NCBI GenBank assembly: GCA_903869265.1 | Contig: CAIPYE010000014.1 | Location: forward strand, 62,001 to 126,000 | Origin: an uncultured delta proteobacterium | GTDB taxonomy: Bacteria; Desulfobacterota; Desulfobulbia; Desulfobulbales; Desulfurivibrionaceae | Reading direction: 5' to 3' | Length of the DNA: 64,000 nucleotides | Notes under the pieces: generated by a model | What the model saw: the letters and a program-made list of their open reading frames with translations, nothing else | What the model was told of the DNA's origin: nothing | The model's database searches: none | Program-made: the position numbers and the translations under genes | In this document: positions 16,379 to 25,858 of the stretch, piece after piece | Position numbering within the stretch: position 1 is the stretch's first letter | How the letters are laid out: each line of letters opens with the position of its first letter

Positions 16379-16765
16379 ATGAGTAATTTTCGTGAGTTGG
16401 CAGTTTGGGAGAAAGCGCATGTTTTGGCTGTGCAAATCTACAAAATATCCCAAAAAATTCCGCAGACAGAGTTGTATGGACTGACCAGCCAGATGCGGCG
16501 TGCTTGTGTCTCCATCCCTGCTAATATTGCGGAAGGATGCGGGCGTGGAAGCGATGTCGATTTTGCGAGATTTTTATACATTGCTATGGGTTCGGCATGT
16601 GAGTTGGAATATCACCTGCTGCTTGCGTGTGAACTGAAATTCTTGGAAAAAGAGGCGGCTGATGCGGTGATAGCTGGACTCTCTGAAATAAAAAAGATGC
16701 TTTCCGGTCTTATAAAAAAGCTGAAAAATGTCAACTGCAAGCTGTCGGCTGATCCTTTATGCTAA
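16379..16765 (+). CDS. Four-helix-bundle protein (23S rRNA intervening-sequence family)
   Basis: 128 residues with an AGGAGG ribosome site. MSNFRELAVWEKAHVLAVQI, QMRRACVSIPANIAEGCGRG and ARFLYIAMGSACELEYHLLL are the hallmark blocks of the S23/IVP four-helix-bundle family (related to Avd of diversity-generating retroelements). Members form pentameric bundles of unknown role, with occasional positions inside 23S rRNA genes. Here it sits between pgeF and rsmB, flanked by repeat sequence; its last codons (VNCKLSADPLC) are in the repeat-like part. It overlaps the rsmB start by 7 bases. It looks like an inserted mobile-like gene. Confidence 0.92.
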   Translation: MSNFRELAVWEKAHVLAVQIYKISQKIPQTELYGLTSQMRRACVSIPANIAEGCGRGSDVDFARFLYIAMGSACELEYHLLLACELKFLEKEAADAVIAGLSEIKKMLSGLIKKLKNVNCKLSADPLC

Positions 16766-18114
16766 ATTCCCGCGCCATAGCCATGGACACGCTCCTTGCC
16801 TGGGAGAAATCGCAGGAGCCGTTGGACCAGGTGCTGGAAGCCATGCTGTCCGGGGCGGCTGCGGATGATTCGCGCGACAGGCAGCTTGTCATGGCCCTGG
16901 TCTACGGGGTTGTTCGCTGGCAGGGGTATCTGGATGCAACTATCCAGAAATTTTCCAGCCATCCCCTGCGGCAAATGAAGCCCCTTACTGTTGCGGCACT
17001 GCGGATTGGCCTGTATCAGCTTGTTTTCTTGGATCGGGTGCCGGAATCGGCTGCCATCAATGAAACGGTGCAGGCTTTGAAACTGGCCCGGCAACCGAAA
17101 TGGCTTACCGGCTTTGTCAACGGGGTGCTCCGCGCCATGGTCCGGCAGAGAGCGGCCCTGGCCGCGCCCGATGAGGCGGCGGCGGTGCTGAGCCACCCGG
17201 CTTGGCTGGCGGCGCGCTGGGAAGCGCTTTTCGGCCCGGAACGGACCAGGCGGATCTGCTGGATAAACAACATCCTGCCGCTGCTGGTGGTGCGGGTGAA
17301 CAGCCACCGTATCTCCGCAGACGATTGGATGAACCTTTTGCGGGAAAAGGGGATTGATTGCGAGCGCACCCTTTTTGCCCAGGAGGCGCTGCGGATCAAT
17401 AATTTTCAGGGCAGCATCATCGCTCTGCCCGGCTATGGGGAGGGTTTTTTTGTGGTGCAGGATGAGGCGGCCCAGTTGGTCACGCAACTGCTGGCCCCAT
17501 TTACCAGCGGCAGCTATCTTGACGCTTGCGCCGGGCTTGGCGGCAAGACCCTGCATCTGACCCAACTGCTGCCGGAAGGCGGTCGGGTGGTGGCGGTGGA
17601 GCCAAGCTTAAAACGGCAAGCCCTGCTCAAGGCCAACCTGCAGCGCCTTGGCGGGCCCGAGATAGAAATCCACGGCACGACACTCCAGGAGTTTGCCGCA
17701 CAGCGCCAAGGTGCCTTTGCGGGCGTCCTCGTTGATGCGCCCTGTTCCGGCCTGGGCGTTGTCCGGCGGCAGCCCGATATCCGCTGGAAGAGAACGCTGG
17801 AGGCCCTGCAAGGGTATCAGGTTAAGCAACGGGAGTTGCTGGCATCTGCGGCAGGGCTTGTGGAACAAGGCGGCGTGCTCGTCTATGCGACCTGCAGCAT
17901 TGATCCAAGAGAAAACGACGAGGTGATTGCTGTATTTTTGAGCGAGCATCCCGAATTTTCCATTGCCCCGGCGCAGGAGTATCTTCCCGAAGCAGCCAGG
18001 AGTTTGTGCGATGCAAAGGGATTTTTTAAAACCACGCCCGAGCAGGGGTTGGATGGTTTTTTTGCTGCGCGGATGGAGAGAAAGGGACAGGAGTTGTTGT
18101 GCGCTCGCGATTGA
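16759..18114 (+). CDS. rsmB: 16S rRNA (cytosine-967-C5) methyltransferase
   Basis: 451 residues. The N-terminal ~140 residues form a NusB-like RNA-binding domain (RDRQLVMALVYGVVRWQGYL). The C-terminal SAM domain has DACAGLGGKTLHL (motif I), DAPCSGLG with C329 and YATCSIDPREND with C379, the two cysteines of m5C RNA methyltransferases, of which the second is the expected nucleophile. It methylates C967 of 16S rRNA. It overlaps the preceding four-helix-bundle gene by 7 bases. Confidence 0.95.
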   Translation: MLNSRAIAMDTLLAWEKSQEPLDQVLEAMLSGAAADDSRDRQLVMALVYGVVRWQGYLDATIQKFSSHPLRQMKPLTVAALRIGLYQLVFLDRVPESAAINETVQALKLARQPKWLTGFVNGVLRAMVRQRAALAAPDEAAAVLSHPAWLAARWEALFGPERTRRICWINNILPLLVVRVNSHRISADDWMNLLREKGIDCERTLFAQEALRINNFQGSIIALPGYGEGFFVVQDEAAQLVTQLLAPFTSGSYLDACAGLGGKTLHLTQLLPEGGRVVAVEPSLKRQALLKANLQRLGGPEIEIHGTTLQEFAAQRQGAFAGVLVDAPCSGLGVVRRQPDIRWKRTLEALQGYQVKQRELLASAAGLVEQGGVLVYATCSIDPRENDEVIAVFLSEHPEFSIAPAQEYLPEAARSLCDAKGFFKTTPEQGLDGFFAARMERKGQELLCARD

Positions 18115-18183
18115 TGCTTACAGTGAGTTATCGCGGCGCTCAAAAAGCAGCGCAATCCGTTGTGAACCGCTAACTGGTGTTCC

Positions 18184-21021
18184 ATGGAACCAAAATACAT
18201 CAGCATCCGTGGTGCGCGGATGCACAATTTGAAAAATATCAGTGTGGATCTGCCCCGCAACCGGCTGGTGGTTTTCACCGGCCTGAGCGGCTCGGGCAAA
18301 TCCTCCCTGGCTTTTGACACCCTCTATGCCGAGGGGCAGCGCCGTTACGTGGAGTCGCTGTCCACCTACGCCAGGCAGTTTCTGGGGCAGATGGAAAAGC
18401 CCGAGGTGGATTCGCTGGAGGGGTTGAGCCCGGCGGTGTCCATCGAGCAGCGGACCACCAGCCGCAACCCCCGATCCACGGTGGGGACCATCACCGAGAT
18501 TTACGATCATCTGCGCTTGCTCTTTGCCCGAGCGGGCAGGCCCTATTGCCCGGAGTGCGGCGAGGAGATTCGGCCCCAGTCCGTGCAGGACATGGTGGCA
18601 AGCCTGCTCGCCCTTGAGGAGGGGACCAAGATTGTCCTGCTGGCTCCGCTGCTGGACGGGAAAAAGGGCGAGCACCAGGCGGTGCTGCAGAAACTTCGGC
18701 GGGAGGGTTATGTCCGGGCGCGGATTGACGGCGAGATCCGCGATCTGGGTGAGGAGATTGTTTTGGAAAAGAACAAGCGCCATGCCATCCAGGCGGTGGT
18801 GGACCGGCTGGTGATAAAGCCCTCGGTTGCCAGGCGGTTGTCCGATTCGGTGGCCACCACCGTGCAGTTGGGTTTGGGTTTTTTGTTGGTGCAGCTGGTG
18901 GAGTCCGGAAAAGAGATTCTCTACAGCGAGCATGCCGCCTGTGTCCGTTGCGGCAAAAGTCTGCCGGAACTGAGTACCCAGCTGTTTTCCTTCAACAACC
19001 CCAAGGGCGCCTGCCCGGAATGCGGCGGCTTGGGGGTGAAACAGTTTTTTGATCCCGAGCTGGTGGTGCCCAACCCGCAGCTCAGCCTCAACCAGGGCGC
19101 CATCCTCCCCTGGCAGACCAACTCCCCATCCACCTATACCCAGGAACTCATGGCCGGGCTTGCCCGGCAATATGGCTTTTCGCTGGATACCCCGTTTGCC
19201 GAGCTGCCCGAACGGGCTCGTGAGGTTATTCTGCACGGGAGCGGGTTTGAGGATGTTGTCTTCGACTATGTGCGGTTCCGCAGGCTCCATACCCACCGCA
19301 AGCCCTTTGGAGGGATTCTTCCGCAGTTGGGTCGGCGGTACCTGGAGACCGGTTCCGGCTCGGTGCGGGAAGAGCTGGAACAGTACATGAACGAGCAGGA
19401 CTGCCCGTCCTGCCATGGGGCGAGGCTTCGTCCCGAGGCCCTGGCCGTGCGGATTGGGGAATGGAATATCCATGGCTTGACCAGCCAGAGCATCGGGGGG
19501 CTGCTGGAAATCCTGCCAGCCCTTGCCTGGACGGATCAGGAGCTGTTCATTGCCGAGCGGATCCTCAAAGAGATTATGGATCGGCTCACATTTTTGCACG
19601 ATGTGGGGCTGGGCTATATCTCGCTGGCCCGCAAGGCGGCAACCCTCTCCGGCGGCGAGGCCCAGCGGATTCGCCTGGCCTCCCAGATCGGCTCACGGTT
19701 GGCCGGGGTCTTGTACATTCTCGATGAGCCCAGCATCGGTCTGCACCAGCGGGACAATGCCCGGCTGATCAGCACCCTGAATCGGCTGCGGGATCTTGGC
19801 AATACCGTGCTGGTGGTGGAGCATGACGAGGACACCATCCGGGCGGCGGATCATGTGCTGGACATGGGGCCGGGCGCTGGGGTGCACGGCGGGGAGGTGG
19901 TTTACAACGGCGAGGTGGCTGGGCTCTTGCGCCACAAAGCGTCCATCACCGGCGGCTATCTCTCCGGGCGGTTGTCCATCCCGATTCCCAAGAAGCGGCG
20001 GAAACCTGCCTCGAAAAAGGGTTGGCTCACCATCCGGCAGGCCACGGCCAATAACCTGCAAAAAATCGATGTTCGCATCCCTCTTGGCCTGATGACCTGT
20101 GTCACCGGGGTTTCCGGCTCGGGCAAGAGCTCGCTGGTGATCGAAACCCTGTTCAAGGGGGCAATCAACTTCCTCGCACATCCACAGGGACAATCCGGTA
20201 AAGGCGGTGCCTTTGAAGGTTTGGAGCAGATCGACAAGGTGATCGACATCGACCAGAGTCCCATTGGCCGGACGCCCCGCTCCAATCCCGCCACCTATAC
20301 CGGAGTGCTCACGCCGGTGCGCGAACTCCTGGCCCGTTTGCCCGAGGCGCGTGCCAGGGGGTATCAGCCGGGCCGCTTCAGCTTTAACCTGAAGGGGGGG
20401 CGGTGCGAGGCCTGCGAAGGCGAGGGCGTGATCAAGATTGCCATGCATTTTCTACCGGATATTTATGTGACCTGCGAGGCCTGCGGCGGCAAACGGTATA
20501 ACCAGGACACCCTGGATATTGCCTATCGGGGCAAGAATATCGCCGAGATCCTGGCCATGAACGTGGAGGAGGCTCTGGCCTTTTTCGCCAAGGTCCCTCA
20601 GATCAAGGGCAAGCTGCAAACCTTGCTGGAGGTAGGGTTGTCGTATCTTGCCCTGGGCCAGTCCTCGGTGACCCTGTCCGGCGGCGAGGCGCAACGGATA
20701 AAGCTCGCCAAGGAGCTGAGCAAAAGAAGCACCGGCAGAACCCTGTACATCATGGACGAACCCACAACCGGGCTCCACCCGGCCGATATCCAGCATCTTC
20801 TCCATGTGCTGAACCGGCTGGTGGAGAGCGGCAATACCGTGGTTATCATTGAACATAATCTCGATGTGATCAAAACCGCTGACCACCTCATCGACCTCGG
20901 CCCAGAGGGCGGAGATCAGGGCGGCGCTATTGTCGCCCAAGGCACCCCGGAGGAGGTGGCCCGCGTTAAGGAATCGTACACCGGGCAATTTCTTAAGAAG
21001 ATTCTGGCAAGACAGGGTTAG
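18184..21021 (+). CDS. uvrA: Excinuclease ABC subunit A
   Basis: 945 residues, standard length. Two ABC modules: Walker A GLSGSGKS at 33-40 and a second GVSGSGKSS near 645; signature LSGGEAQRI in both halves; Walker B ILDEPSIGLHQRD and IMDEPTTGLHPAD. Zinc-binding cysteines are visible in CPECGEEI, CVRCGKS...CPECGG and CEACEGEG...CEACGGKRY. UvrA2 scans DNA for lesions and loads UvrB in nucleotide excision repair. It stands alone; no SOS box was identified by eye. Confidence 0.98.
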   Translation: MEPKYISIRGARMHNLKNISVDLPRNRLVVFTGLSGSGKSSLAFDTLYAEGQRRYVESLSTYARQFLGQMEKPEVDSLEGLSPAVSIEQRTTSRNPRSTVGTITEIYDHLRLLFARAGRPYCPECGEEIRPQSVQDMVASLLALEEGTKIVLLAPLLDGKKGEHQAVLQKLRREGYVRARIDGEIRDLGEEIVLEKNKRHAIQAVVDRLVIKPSVARRLSDSVATTVQLGLGFLLVQLVESGKEILYSEHAACVRCGKSLPELSTQLFSFNNPKGACPECGGLGVKQFFDPELVVPNPQLSLNQGAILPWQTNSPSTYTQELMAGLARQYGFSLDTPFAELPERAREVILHGSGFEDVVFDYVRFRRLHTHRKPFGGILPQLGRRYLETGSGSVREELEQYMNEQDCPSCHGARLRPEALAVRIGEWNIHGLTSQSIGGLLEILPALAWTDQELFIAERILKEIMDRLTFLHDVGLGYISLARKAATLSGGEAQRIRLASQIGSRLAGVLYILDEPSIGLHQRDNARLISTLNRLRDLGNTVLVVEHDEDTIRAADHVLDMGPGAGVHGGEVVYNGEVAGLLRHKASITGGYLSGRLSIPIPKKRRKPASKKGWLTIRQATANNLQKIDVRIPLGLMTCVTGVSGSGKSSLVIETLFKGAINFLAHPQGQSGKGGAFEGLEQIDKVIDIDQSPIGRTPRSNPATYTGVLTPVRELLARLPEARARGYQPGRFSFNLKGGRCEACEGEGVIKIAMHFLPDIYVTCEACGGKRYNQDTLDIAYRGKNIAEILAMNVEEALAFFAKVPQIKGKLQTLLEVGLSYLALGQSSVTLSGGEAQRIKLAKELSKRSTGRTLYIMDEPTTGLHPADIQHLLHVLNRLVESGNTVVIIEHNLDVIKTADHLIDLGPEGGDQGGAIVAQGTPEEVARVKESYTGQFLKKILARQG

Positions 21022-21288
21022 GTCGGAGGGCGAAGATTCGCACCGCAATGCTTCTGGGATTCGGCGAAAGCCGTTGTTAAAAATGTTGGTTATTGAGTAT
21101 GGTCAAAAAGGTATAAGGGGCTGTAAAGGAACGACCAAAACTGGACAAGTTATTTTGTGACGGCTCCTAAATTGTAAAAGACCGTTGAAGTTTCGGCATA
21201 TTTCATTATAAAGAATGAAGCGTAGTACTGAAAGCAGGTCGAACCGTGGCGTGTGCCATACAGAAACCCAAACAAGGAATTGCGAATC

Positions 21289-21765
21289 ATGGCGGAAGAG
21301 AATAACGAGGGCGCTCAGGCGCCGCAGCCCCCTATTTTTCGGTTGCAGAAGATGTATCTCAAGGATTTGTCATTTGAAAATCCCGAGGCTCCCGATGTTT
21401 TTCTGGCTAAAGGCGAACCCAAGGTTGATGTGAATCTGGGCTTGAAGCACCGGAAGCTGGAGACGGAAGATCATTATGAGGTCACCCTGGCCATTACCGC
21501 CAAAGTGACCAACAGCCAGACCGAGAAAACGCTGTTTATCATCGAAATCGAGCATGCCGGGGTATTTTTGCTGAAAAATATTCCGGAGAAGCATATGGCA
21601 CCGGTCTTGTCGGTGGAATGCGCGGCGCTGCTTTTCCCGTTTACTCGGCAGATAATCAGCCAGGTTTCGGTGGATGGCGGGTTTATTCCCTTCCTCATGG
21701 AGCCGATCAATTTTCATGCTCTGTATGAGAATTCAAAAAAGCAGAAGGCGACCGAACAGCAATAG
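21289..21765 (+). CDS. secB: Protein-export chaperone SecB
   Basis: 158 residues from ATG 21289 with AAGGAA upstream. FRLQKMYLKDLSFENPEAP and the C-terminal FPFTRQIISQVSVDGGF...MEPINFHALYE blocks are diagnostic for SecB. The tetramer keeps preproteins unfolded and delivers them to SecA. In this window the outer-membrane porin and the lipoprotein secretin are plausible clients. The 267 bases upstream contain no gene. Confidence 0.95.
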   Translation: MAEENNEGAQAPQPPIFRLQKMYLKDLSFENPEAPDVFLAKGEPKVDVNLGLKHRKLETEDHYEVTLAITAKVTNSQTEKTLFIIEIEHAGVFLLKNIPEKHMAPVLSVECAALLFPFTRQIISQVSVDGGFIPFLMEPINFHALYENSKKQKATEQQ

Positions 21766-21784
21766 ATTTTTGGGAGAGTTGAGC

Positions 21785-21822
21785 AATAAAAAAGGCCCGG
21801 CATTCGCCGGGCCTTTTTTATT
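21785..21822. terminator. Bidirectional terminator between secB and the pilus secretin
   Basis: A perfect 17-bp inverted repeat (AATAAAAAAGGCCCGGC / GCCGGGCCTTTTTTATT) with a 4-base loop. It has T runs on both strands and serves the convergent secB and pilus operons. Confidence 0.95.
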
Positions 21823-21841
21823 GCGCTAACGCCAGAAAAAT

Positions 21842-23572
21842 TTAGAGAATTTTAGGCTGGAGCATGATGACCAGTTCGTTATTCTTGGTAGTCTTGGCAG
21901 AATGGGAGAAGAGTTTCCCAATTCCAGGGATGTCGCCCAAGAACGGAACTTTTGTGCTCGTATCGCTTTCGGCATTATCGATAAGCCCCCCGATAACCAA
22001 AACCTCTCCACTCTTGATCCGTACGGTGGTGTTCATCTCCCTAAGCTTTATTCTTGGCACGCCGACCGTACCCAGCCCAATAGGGATGTAATCTACAGTA
22101 TTATTATTGAGTTTTGAGGTTACTGGGGTGAGGGTGAGGATTATCTCGTCGTTATCCATGATCACTGCAATTACCGACATGCCCAAGCCTGACATGAGGG
22201 TTGCCGTTGTCGCGCTATAGGTAACAGCGCCTGTGGTGCCGTCGGTGCGTGATTCTATTTTGTCGATATACTTGATACTATCACCCGCAGATATCAGGGC
22301 TGGTTGACCGTTCATCACGCTCAACTTGGGATTGGCCAGCACCTTGGAAGGGCCTTGGGTGTCTAGAAAATCGAGAGCGAGAGAGAAGGGGTTGGCCAGA
22401 TCAAGGCTGATATTGCTTACCCCTCGGCCTCGCAGATCACGGTTGGGATCATAGATAATTCCGTTTGAGACGGAAGCAGCCCCTGCAGCCGCAGGGGTAC
22501 CGAATAGGGTGAAATTAATCACCTTGCCGGAGCCGTCCTTGCTGGACAGAAATTTAGTCCAGTCGATTCCTCGGGTAGAGGTATCCTCGAAGCCAACTTC
22601 AACAATTTTTGCCTCAATGGAGATCTGCCGGTACACTTCTGATTTGAGATTGTCAATATAGGTGGCAATTTTTTCAACAAGGGGTCTCGGGGCTGTTACG
22701 GTGATCAGGCCGATGGGTTTGTCGATGCTATAATATCCCTTCCCTGCCTGGACATTGCGCTTGGTTGGTGTTGCTGCTGCAGGGGGAGGGGCGGGGGGGG
22801 CGGCGGCAGCGCCAGCCTGGGGCGCAGGGCCAGCTGCTCCAGCTGCCCCAACTGTTGGCGGAGAAGTGGTTTCCTCCCAGATTTCAAGCATCTGGTCGAG
22901 ATTTTTCTTGATATTCTCCCATATATCAAATTGGTTATCAGCGCTGACGAGCTGGATGTTGCCTTTAACGCCGCTGGCAGCATTGGCCGCAGCGCTGCTT
23001 CCCAGGACATCGCCACCGACTCCGGTGTTATAGGTGGATTTTATAAATGGCATGGCCACATGGAATTTTCGGGTTTCCCGGTATTTGACCACGATGGTGT
23101 TGCCTTGGACTTCGTGGAAATAATCCTTCTGCCGGAGGATATTTTCCAGGGATTTGAAAAAGTCGTCCTCCGCCCGGATATCCACATCCACCTCGGCCAT
23201 CTGATCAACATCGCTTGCCCAGCTGATGTTCATGCCTTTCAGAGCGGCCAGCCGTTTCATGATGTCGCGCAGCGCCACCGGGCCGGTATTGGAGGAAATA
23301 TCGGCGCCAACCGGGATTGTAAGGCTTTCGGCATTCCCCGCCCCAATATTTTGGGCAGAAGTATCTCCCAGCATATAAGCCGGTTTCTGGAAGCGGACCG
23401 GCAACTGGCCAGCTTCCAGAGTCTTAGCCTGTTTTGCTGAGGCCGAAGCCTTTGTTGCAAGCGGATCTTGCGTGGCCGCAGTGTTGGCGGCAGGCGCGCA
23501 GGCAGAAATGAGCAGCAGACAGATCGCTGCACTGACAAAAAAGGTAACTAGGTTTCGAGTTTTCTTTTTCAT
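21842..23572 (-). CDS. pilQ: Lipoprotein secretin of the type IV pilus system (MshL/PilQ-like)
   Basis: 576 residues from ATG 23572. A lipoprotein signal with lipobox LISAC (C25) is followed by short secretin N domains (about 85-190), a Pro/Ala-rich linker near 262-285, and a complete secretin barrel domain with VEVGFEDTSTRGIDW, the VLANPKLSVMNGQPA block and the VPFLGDIPGIGKLFSH block near the C-terminus. Secretins form the outer-membrane gate for the pilus. The lipidated form with its own N domains resembles MshL more than canonical AMIN-containing PilQ; AMIN domains are instead on the upstream gene. The linker is encoded partly by a C8 tract (22793-22800), in frame here. Confidence 0.85.
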   Translation of the reverse strand: MKKKTRNLVTFFVSAAICLLLISACAPAANTAATQDPLATKASASAKQAKTLEAGQLPVRFQKPAYMLGDTSAQNIGAGNAESLTIPVGADISSNTGPVALRDIMKRLAALKGMNISWASDVDQMAEVDVDIRAEDDFFKSLENILRQKDYFHEVQGNTIVVKYRETRKFHVAMPFIKSTYNTGVGGDVLGSSAAANAASGVKGNIQLVSADNQFDIWENIKKNLDQMLEIWEETTSPPTVGAAGAAGPAPQAGAAAAPPAPPPAAATPTKRNVQAGKGYYSIDKPIGLITVTAPRPLVEKIATYIDNLKSEVYRQISIEAKIVEVGFEDTSTRGIDWTKFLSSKDGSGKVINFTLFGTPAAAGAASVSNGIIYDPNRDLRGRGVSNISLDLANPFSLALDFLDTQGPSKVLANPKLSVMNGQPALISAGDSIKYIDKIESRTDGTTGAVTYSATTATLMSGLGMSVIAVIMDNDEIILTLTPVTSKLNNNTVDYIPIGLGTVGVPRIKLREMNTTVRIKSGEVLVIGGLIDNAESDTSTKVPFLGDIPGIGKLFSHSAKTTKNNELVIMLQPKIL

Positions 23573-23751
23573 GGTGGCAGTCTTTATACTTTTTTTGAGG
23601 TGAAAGAAATTTGTTGAAATCGCAAAAGTCGCGCTTGCAACAGTGGTCACTCTGTAACTTTTTGAATTATGTTACGGACCTGTGTCATCGTTACCTTTTT
23701 CACGAGACTATCAAAATTCAGGTAAAAACCGAAAACGTCCCAACCTGTATG

Positions 23752-25858
23752 TTAATTTGCCGCGGTAATTCGTCCTTTAATGAACTGCTGCAAATCTTCC
23801 GGCACCGTGTACCCGGAAAGCAGAACCGCGTTGTATGCCGTTACGGCCTGGGCGGAAAGGCCAAGCTTGTCAAGAATGCGGGCCTTGGCCACCAAGGTGT
23901 CAAGGGTATCGCCGAACAGGGCTTCATGTCTGGCAAGCAGGGCAAGGGCGCCATTATAACTCTGGTACTCTTCGGCAAAGGAAGCGTAGCTGATCAGCGC
24001 TTCGCTTGGAGGTGTTTCCCCGCTGATGGCCAAGTCAAAATATGCTTTGGCCGCTTCGGTTTTCTTCATGTTGGCCGAGCCAATGGCAGCCTGCAGGGCA
24101 GCTCCTGCGTTGGCTGGCTCAAGGGTTAGTGTTGCCTTGGCATAGTGTACGGCCTTGGCGTTCAGCCCTAACTGGGTAAGGCAGAGCGAGGCGATGCGGC
24201 TTGCGAGCTGGGCATTTTCTGGCCAGTTGCTGAAGGCTGTTTCGTAGAGAGACAAGGCCTTTTCGAGCTGGCCGCTTTTTTCGGCGGCAGTGGCTTGCTG
24301 GATGAGGGTTTTCGCTTCAATAACCCCTTTGGGCGTTTCCAAGCGCCGCTTTACGGAGATGGCTTCAAGCTTTTCGCCACCCGTGACGGCAACTGCATCC
24401 GTGGCGCCTTTCGGCCAGTGGAACTGTTTGGATTTTGGCGAGATGACTATGGTGTTGAAACGTTCTTCTTTCTGGAGGTCCTTGAGGTTGAGAATGATAT
24501 CCAGGGCAAAATCCCAGGGGATATCGTTGAGCGCAAGAGTCAGGGTGCCGTTGACCCCCTCGTCCACAACAATATTCTGGCCGCTTATTTCGCCAAAAAG
24601 CCTGAACACGTTGTGGAGATCAATTTTAAAGAAATCCACGGTGATTTTTTGTTTTTCATATCCTGCGAAGGCAAAGGAGTCCGCCTTGCTGGTTTTCTCA
24701 GAAGCTTTCTGGGCAGAAGGCGCAGCTGCCTTGGCTGTCTTGGGCTCCTGGGCCAGCTTGGCTGCAACGGTTTTGGTTTTTGTCTTTGCGCTGGAGAACT
24801 TGGGAACGATCAGCTCCGGAGCGATTGTCTCGGGGGGAGCAGGGGGGGCGGCCATTTCCTCCGGAGGTGCTGCCGCCTCTACAGGCAGGGAAGGCGCAGG
24901 TTCTGGCTGCGAGGGAAGCATTGTTGCCGCCTGTTGCCGGGGCTCTGGTTTTTTGGCGGCATTTTGTTTGAGGAGACCTGCCACGATGGGCGCGGCCACG
25001 GAGGCCGACGGCTCCGCGATCTTGACCAGCAAGCCATCGGGTCTGTTTTCCACCTCATAGGTGAACAGCTCCTTGAGTCCGGAATCAAAAACGATGCGGA
25101 CCGTTGAATTACGCTGGGCCGCACGAATTTTTGCCAAGGCAGTTCCAACCGAGTGCTGTAACATCTTTCCAGGGAGCGCGACGTTGGCAATATCAATATA
25201 CATTCTGGCCGGGAGCCTGCCGCTTTTAGCGAGATGGGCTTTCTGGAATTTCGCGATCGGGCCGTTTGTTTGGATAAAGACGCGGGTCTCGGCCGGGTTG
25301 GTGGTGTCAATTTCAATGTCCTGAAGCAGTGAGGCCGGATGAGCAGCCGGGCTGGCAATGGTTGCGGAATGTTGTTCCGCTTCGGGTTCGGTTGCCGCCT
25401 CTACGAGTTGGGGGGGGGGTGGGCATTGTCTTTGCAAAACAGACGACAATATTGTTCCCCTTTCTTTCGATGGTATAGGCCGGGTCGTCGGTGAGGTAGA
25501 TCTCCAGCCGGGCGATGGCCGGTTCCTGATCGGTCAAGGTGATATTTTTAATGTCCTGTACCGGCCCTTGCGGCAGATTTACCGGAATCGCCGTGGAGTC
25601 AAGGAGTTTGGCATCGGCAATGTCCAGTACGATCCGTAGGGGATCGAAGAGCTCGTACATCGTGTAGGTGGGTGGCGTGCGCCCTTGGATAACCAGTTGC
25701 AAGCCATCGGCTGTCTGGTCAAGGGTAATGCCTGATATTGTGTAGGTCGTTTTTGTCTGGGGGGCGGTTTTTTGGGCAAAAGTTGTCCCGGTCAAAAGAA
25801 AACAAAATATCATCAGCCCGGTAGAGATACATTTCAGGCGGGTAATAAGGGGTGTCAT
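23752..25858 (-). pseudogene. AMIN-AMIN-STN-TPR pilus-assembly protein, frame broken at a C10 tract
   Basis: The first part (25858 down to 25313) reads a signal peptide (MTPLITRLKCISTGLMIFCF) and one AMIN domain up to AKTMPTPPP, then leaves frame after the C10 run (25410-25419) and stops after 181 residues. The second part (from about 25430 down to 23752) resumes in the next frame with QLVEAATEPEAEQ, a second AMIN domain, a Pro/Ala linker, a secretin/TonB short N-terminal domain (KITVDFFKIDLHNVF...) and TPR repeats to the end. A tract of 9 or 12 C would join them into one protein of roughly 700 residues. AMIN domains bind peptidoglycan, so the product should anchor the secretin. It is either phase-variable, frameshifted by slippage, or a sequencing error. 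Confidence 0.75.
25410..25419. repeat. C10 homopolymer (G10 on + strand) at the frame break
   Basis: Ten identical bases within a coding linker of the pilus gene. Slipped-strand mispairing at such tracts changes the reading frame; the two flanking frames are both well-conserved domain sequence. Confidence 0.85.

Noticed and set aside
21120-21175. Possible insertion-sequence end (ACTGGACAAGTTATTTTGTG region) between uvrA and secB
   Set aside because: No matching second end, no transposase remnant and no target duplication could be seen, so I do not call a mobile element.
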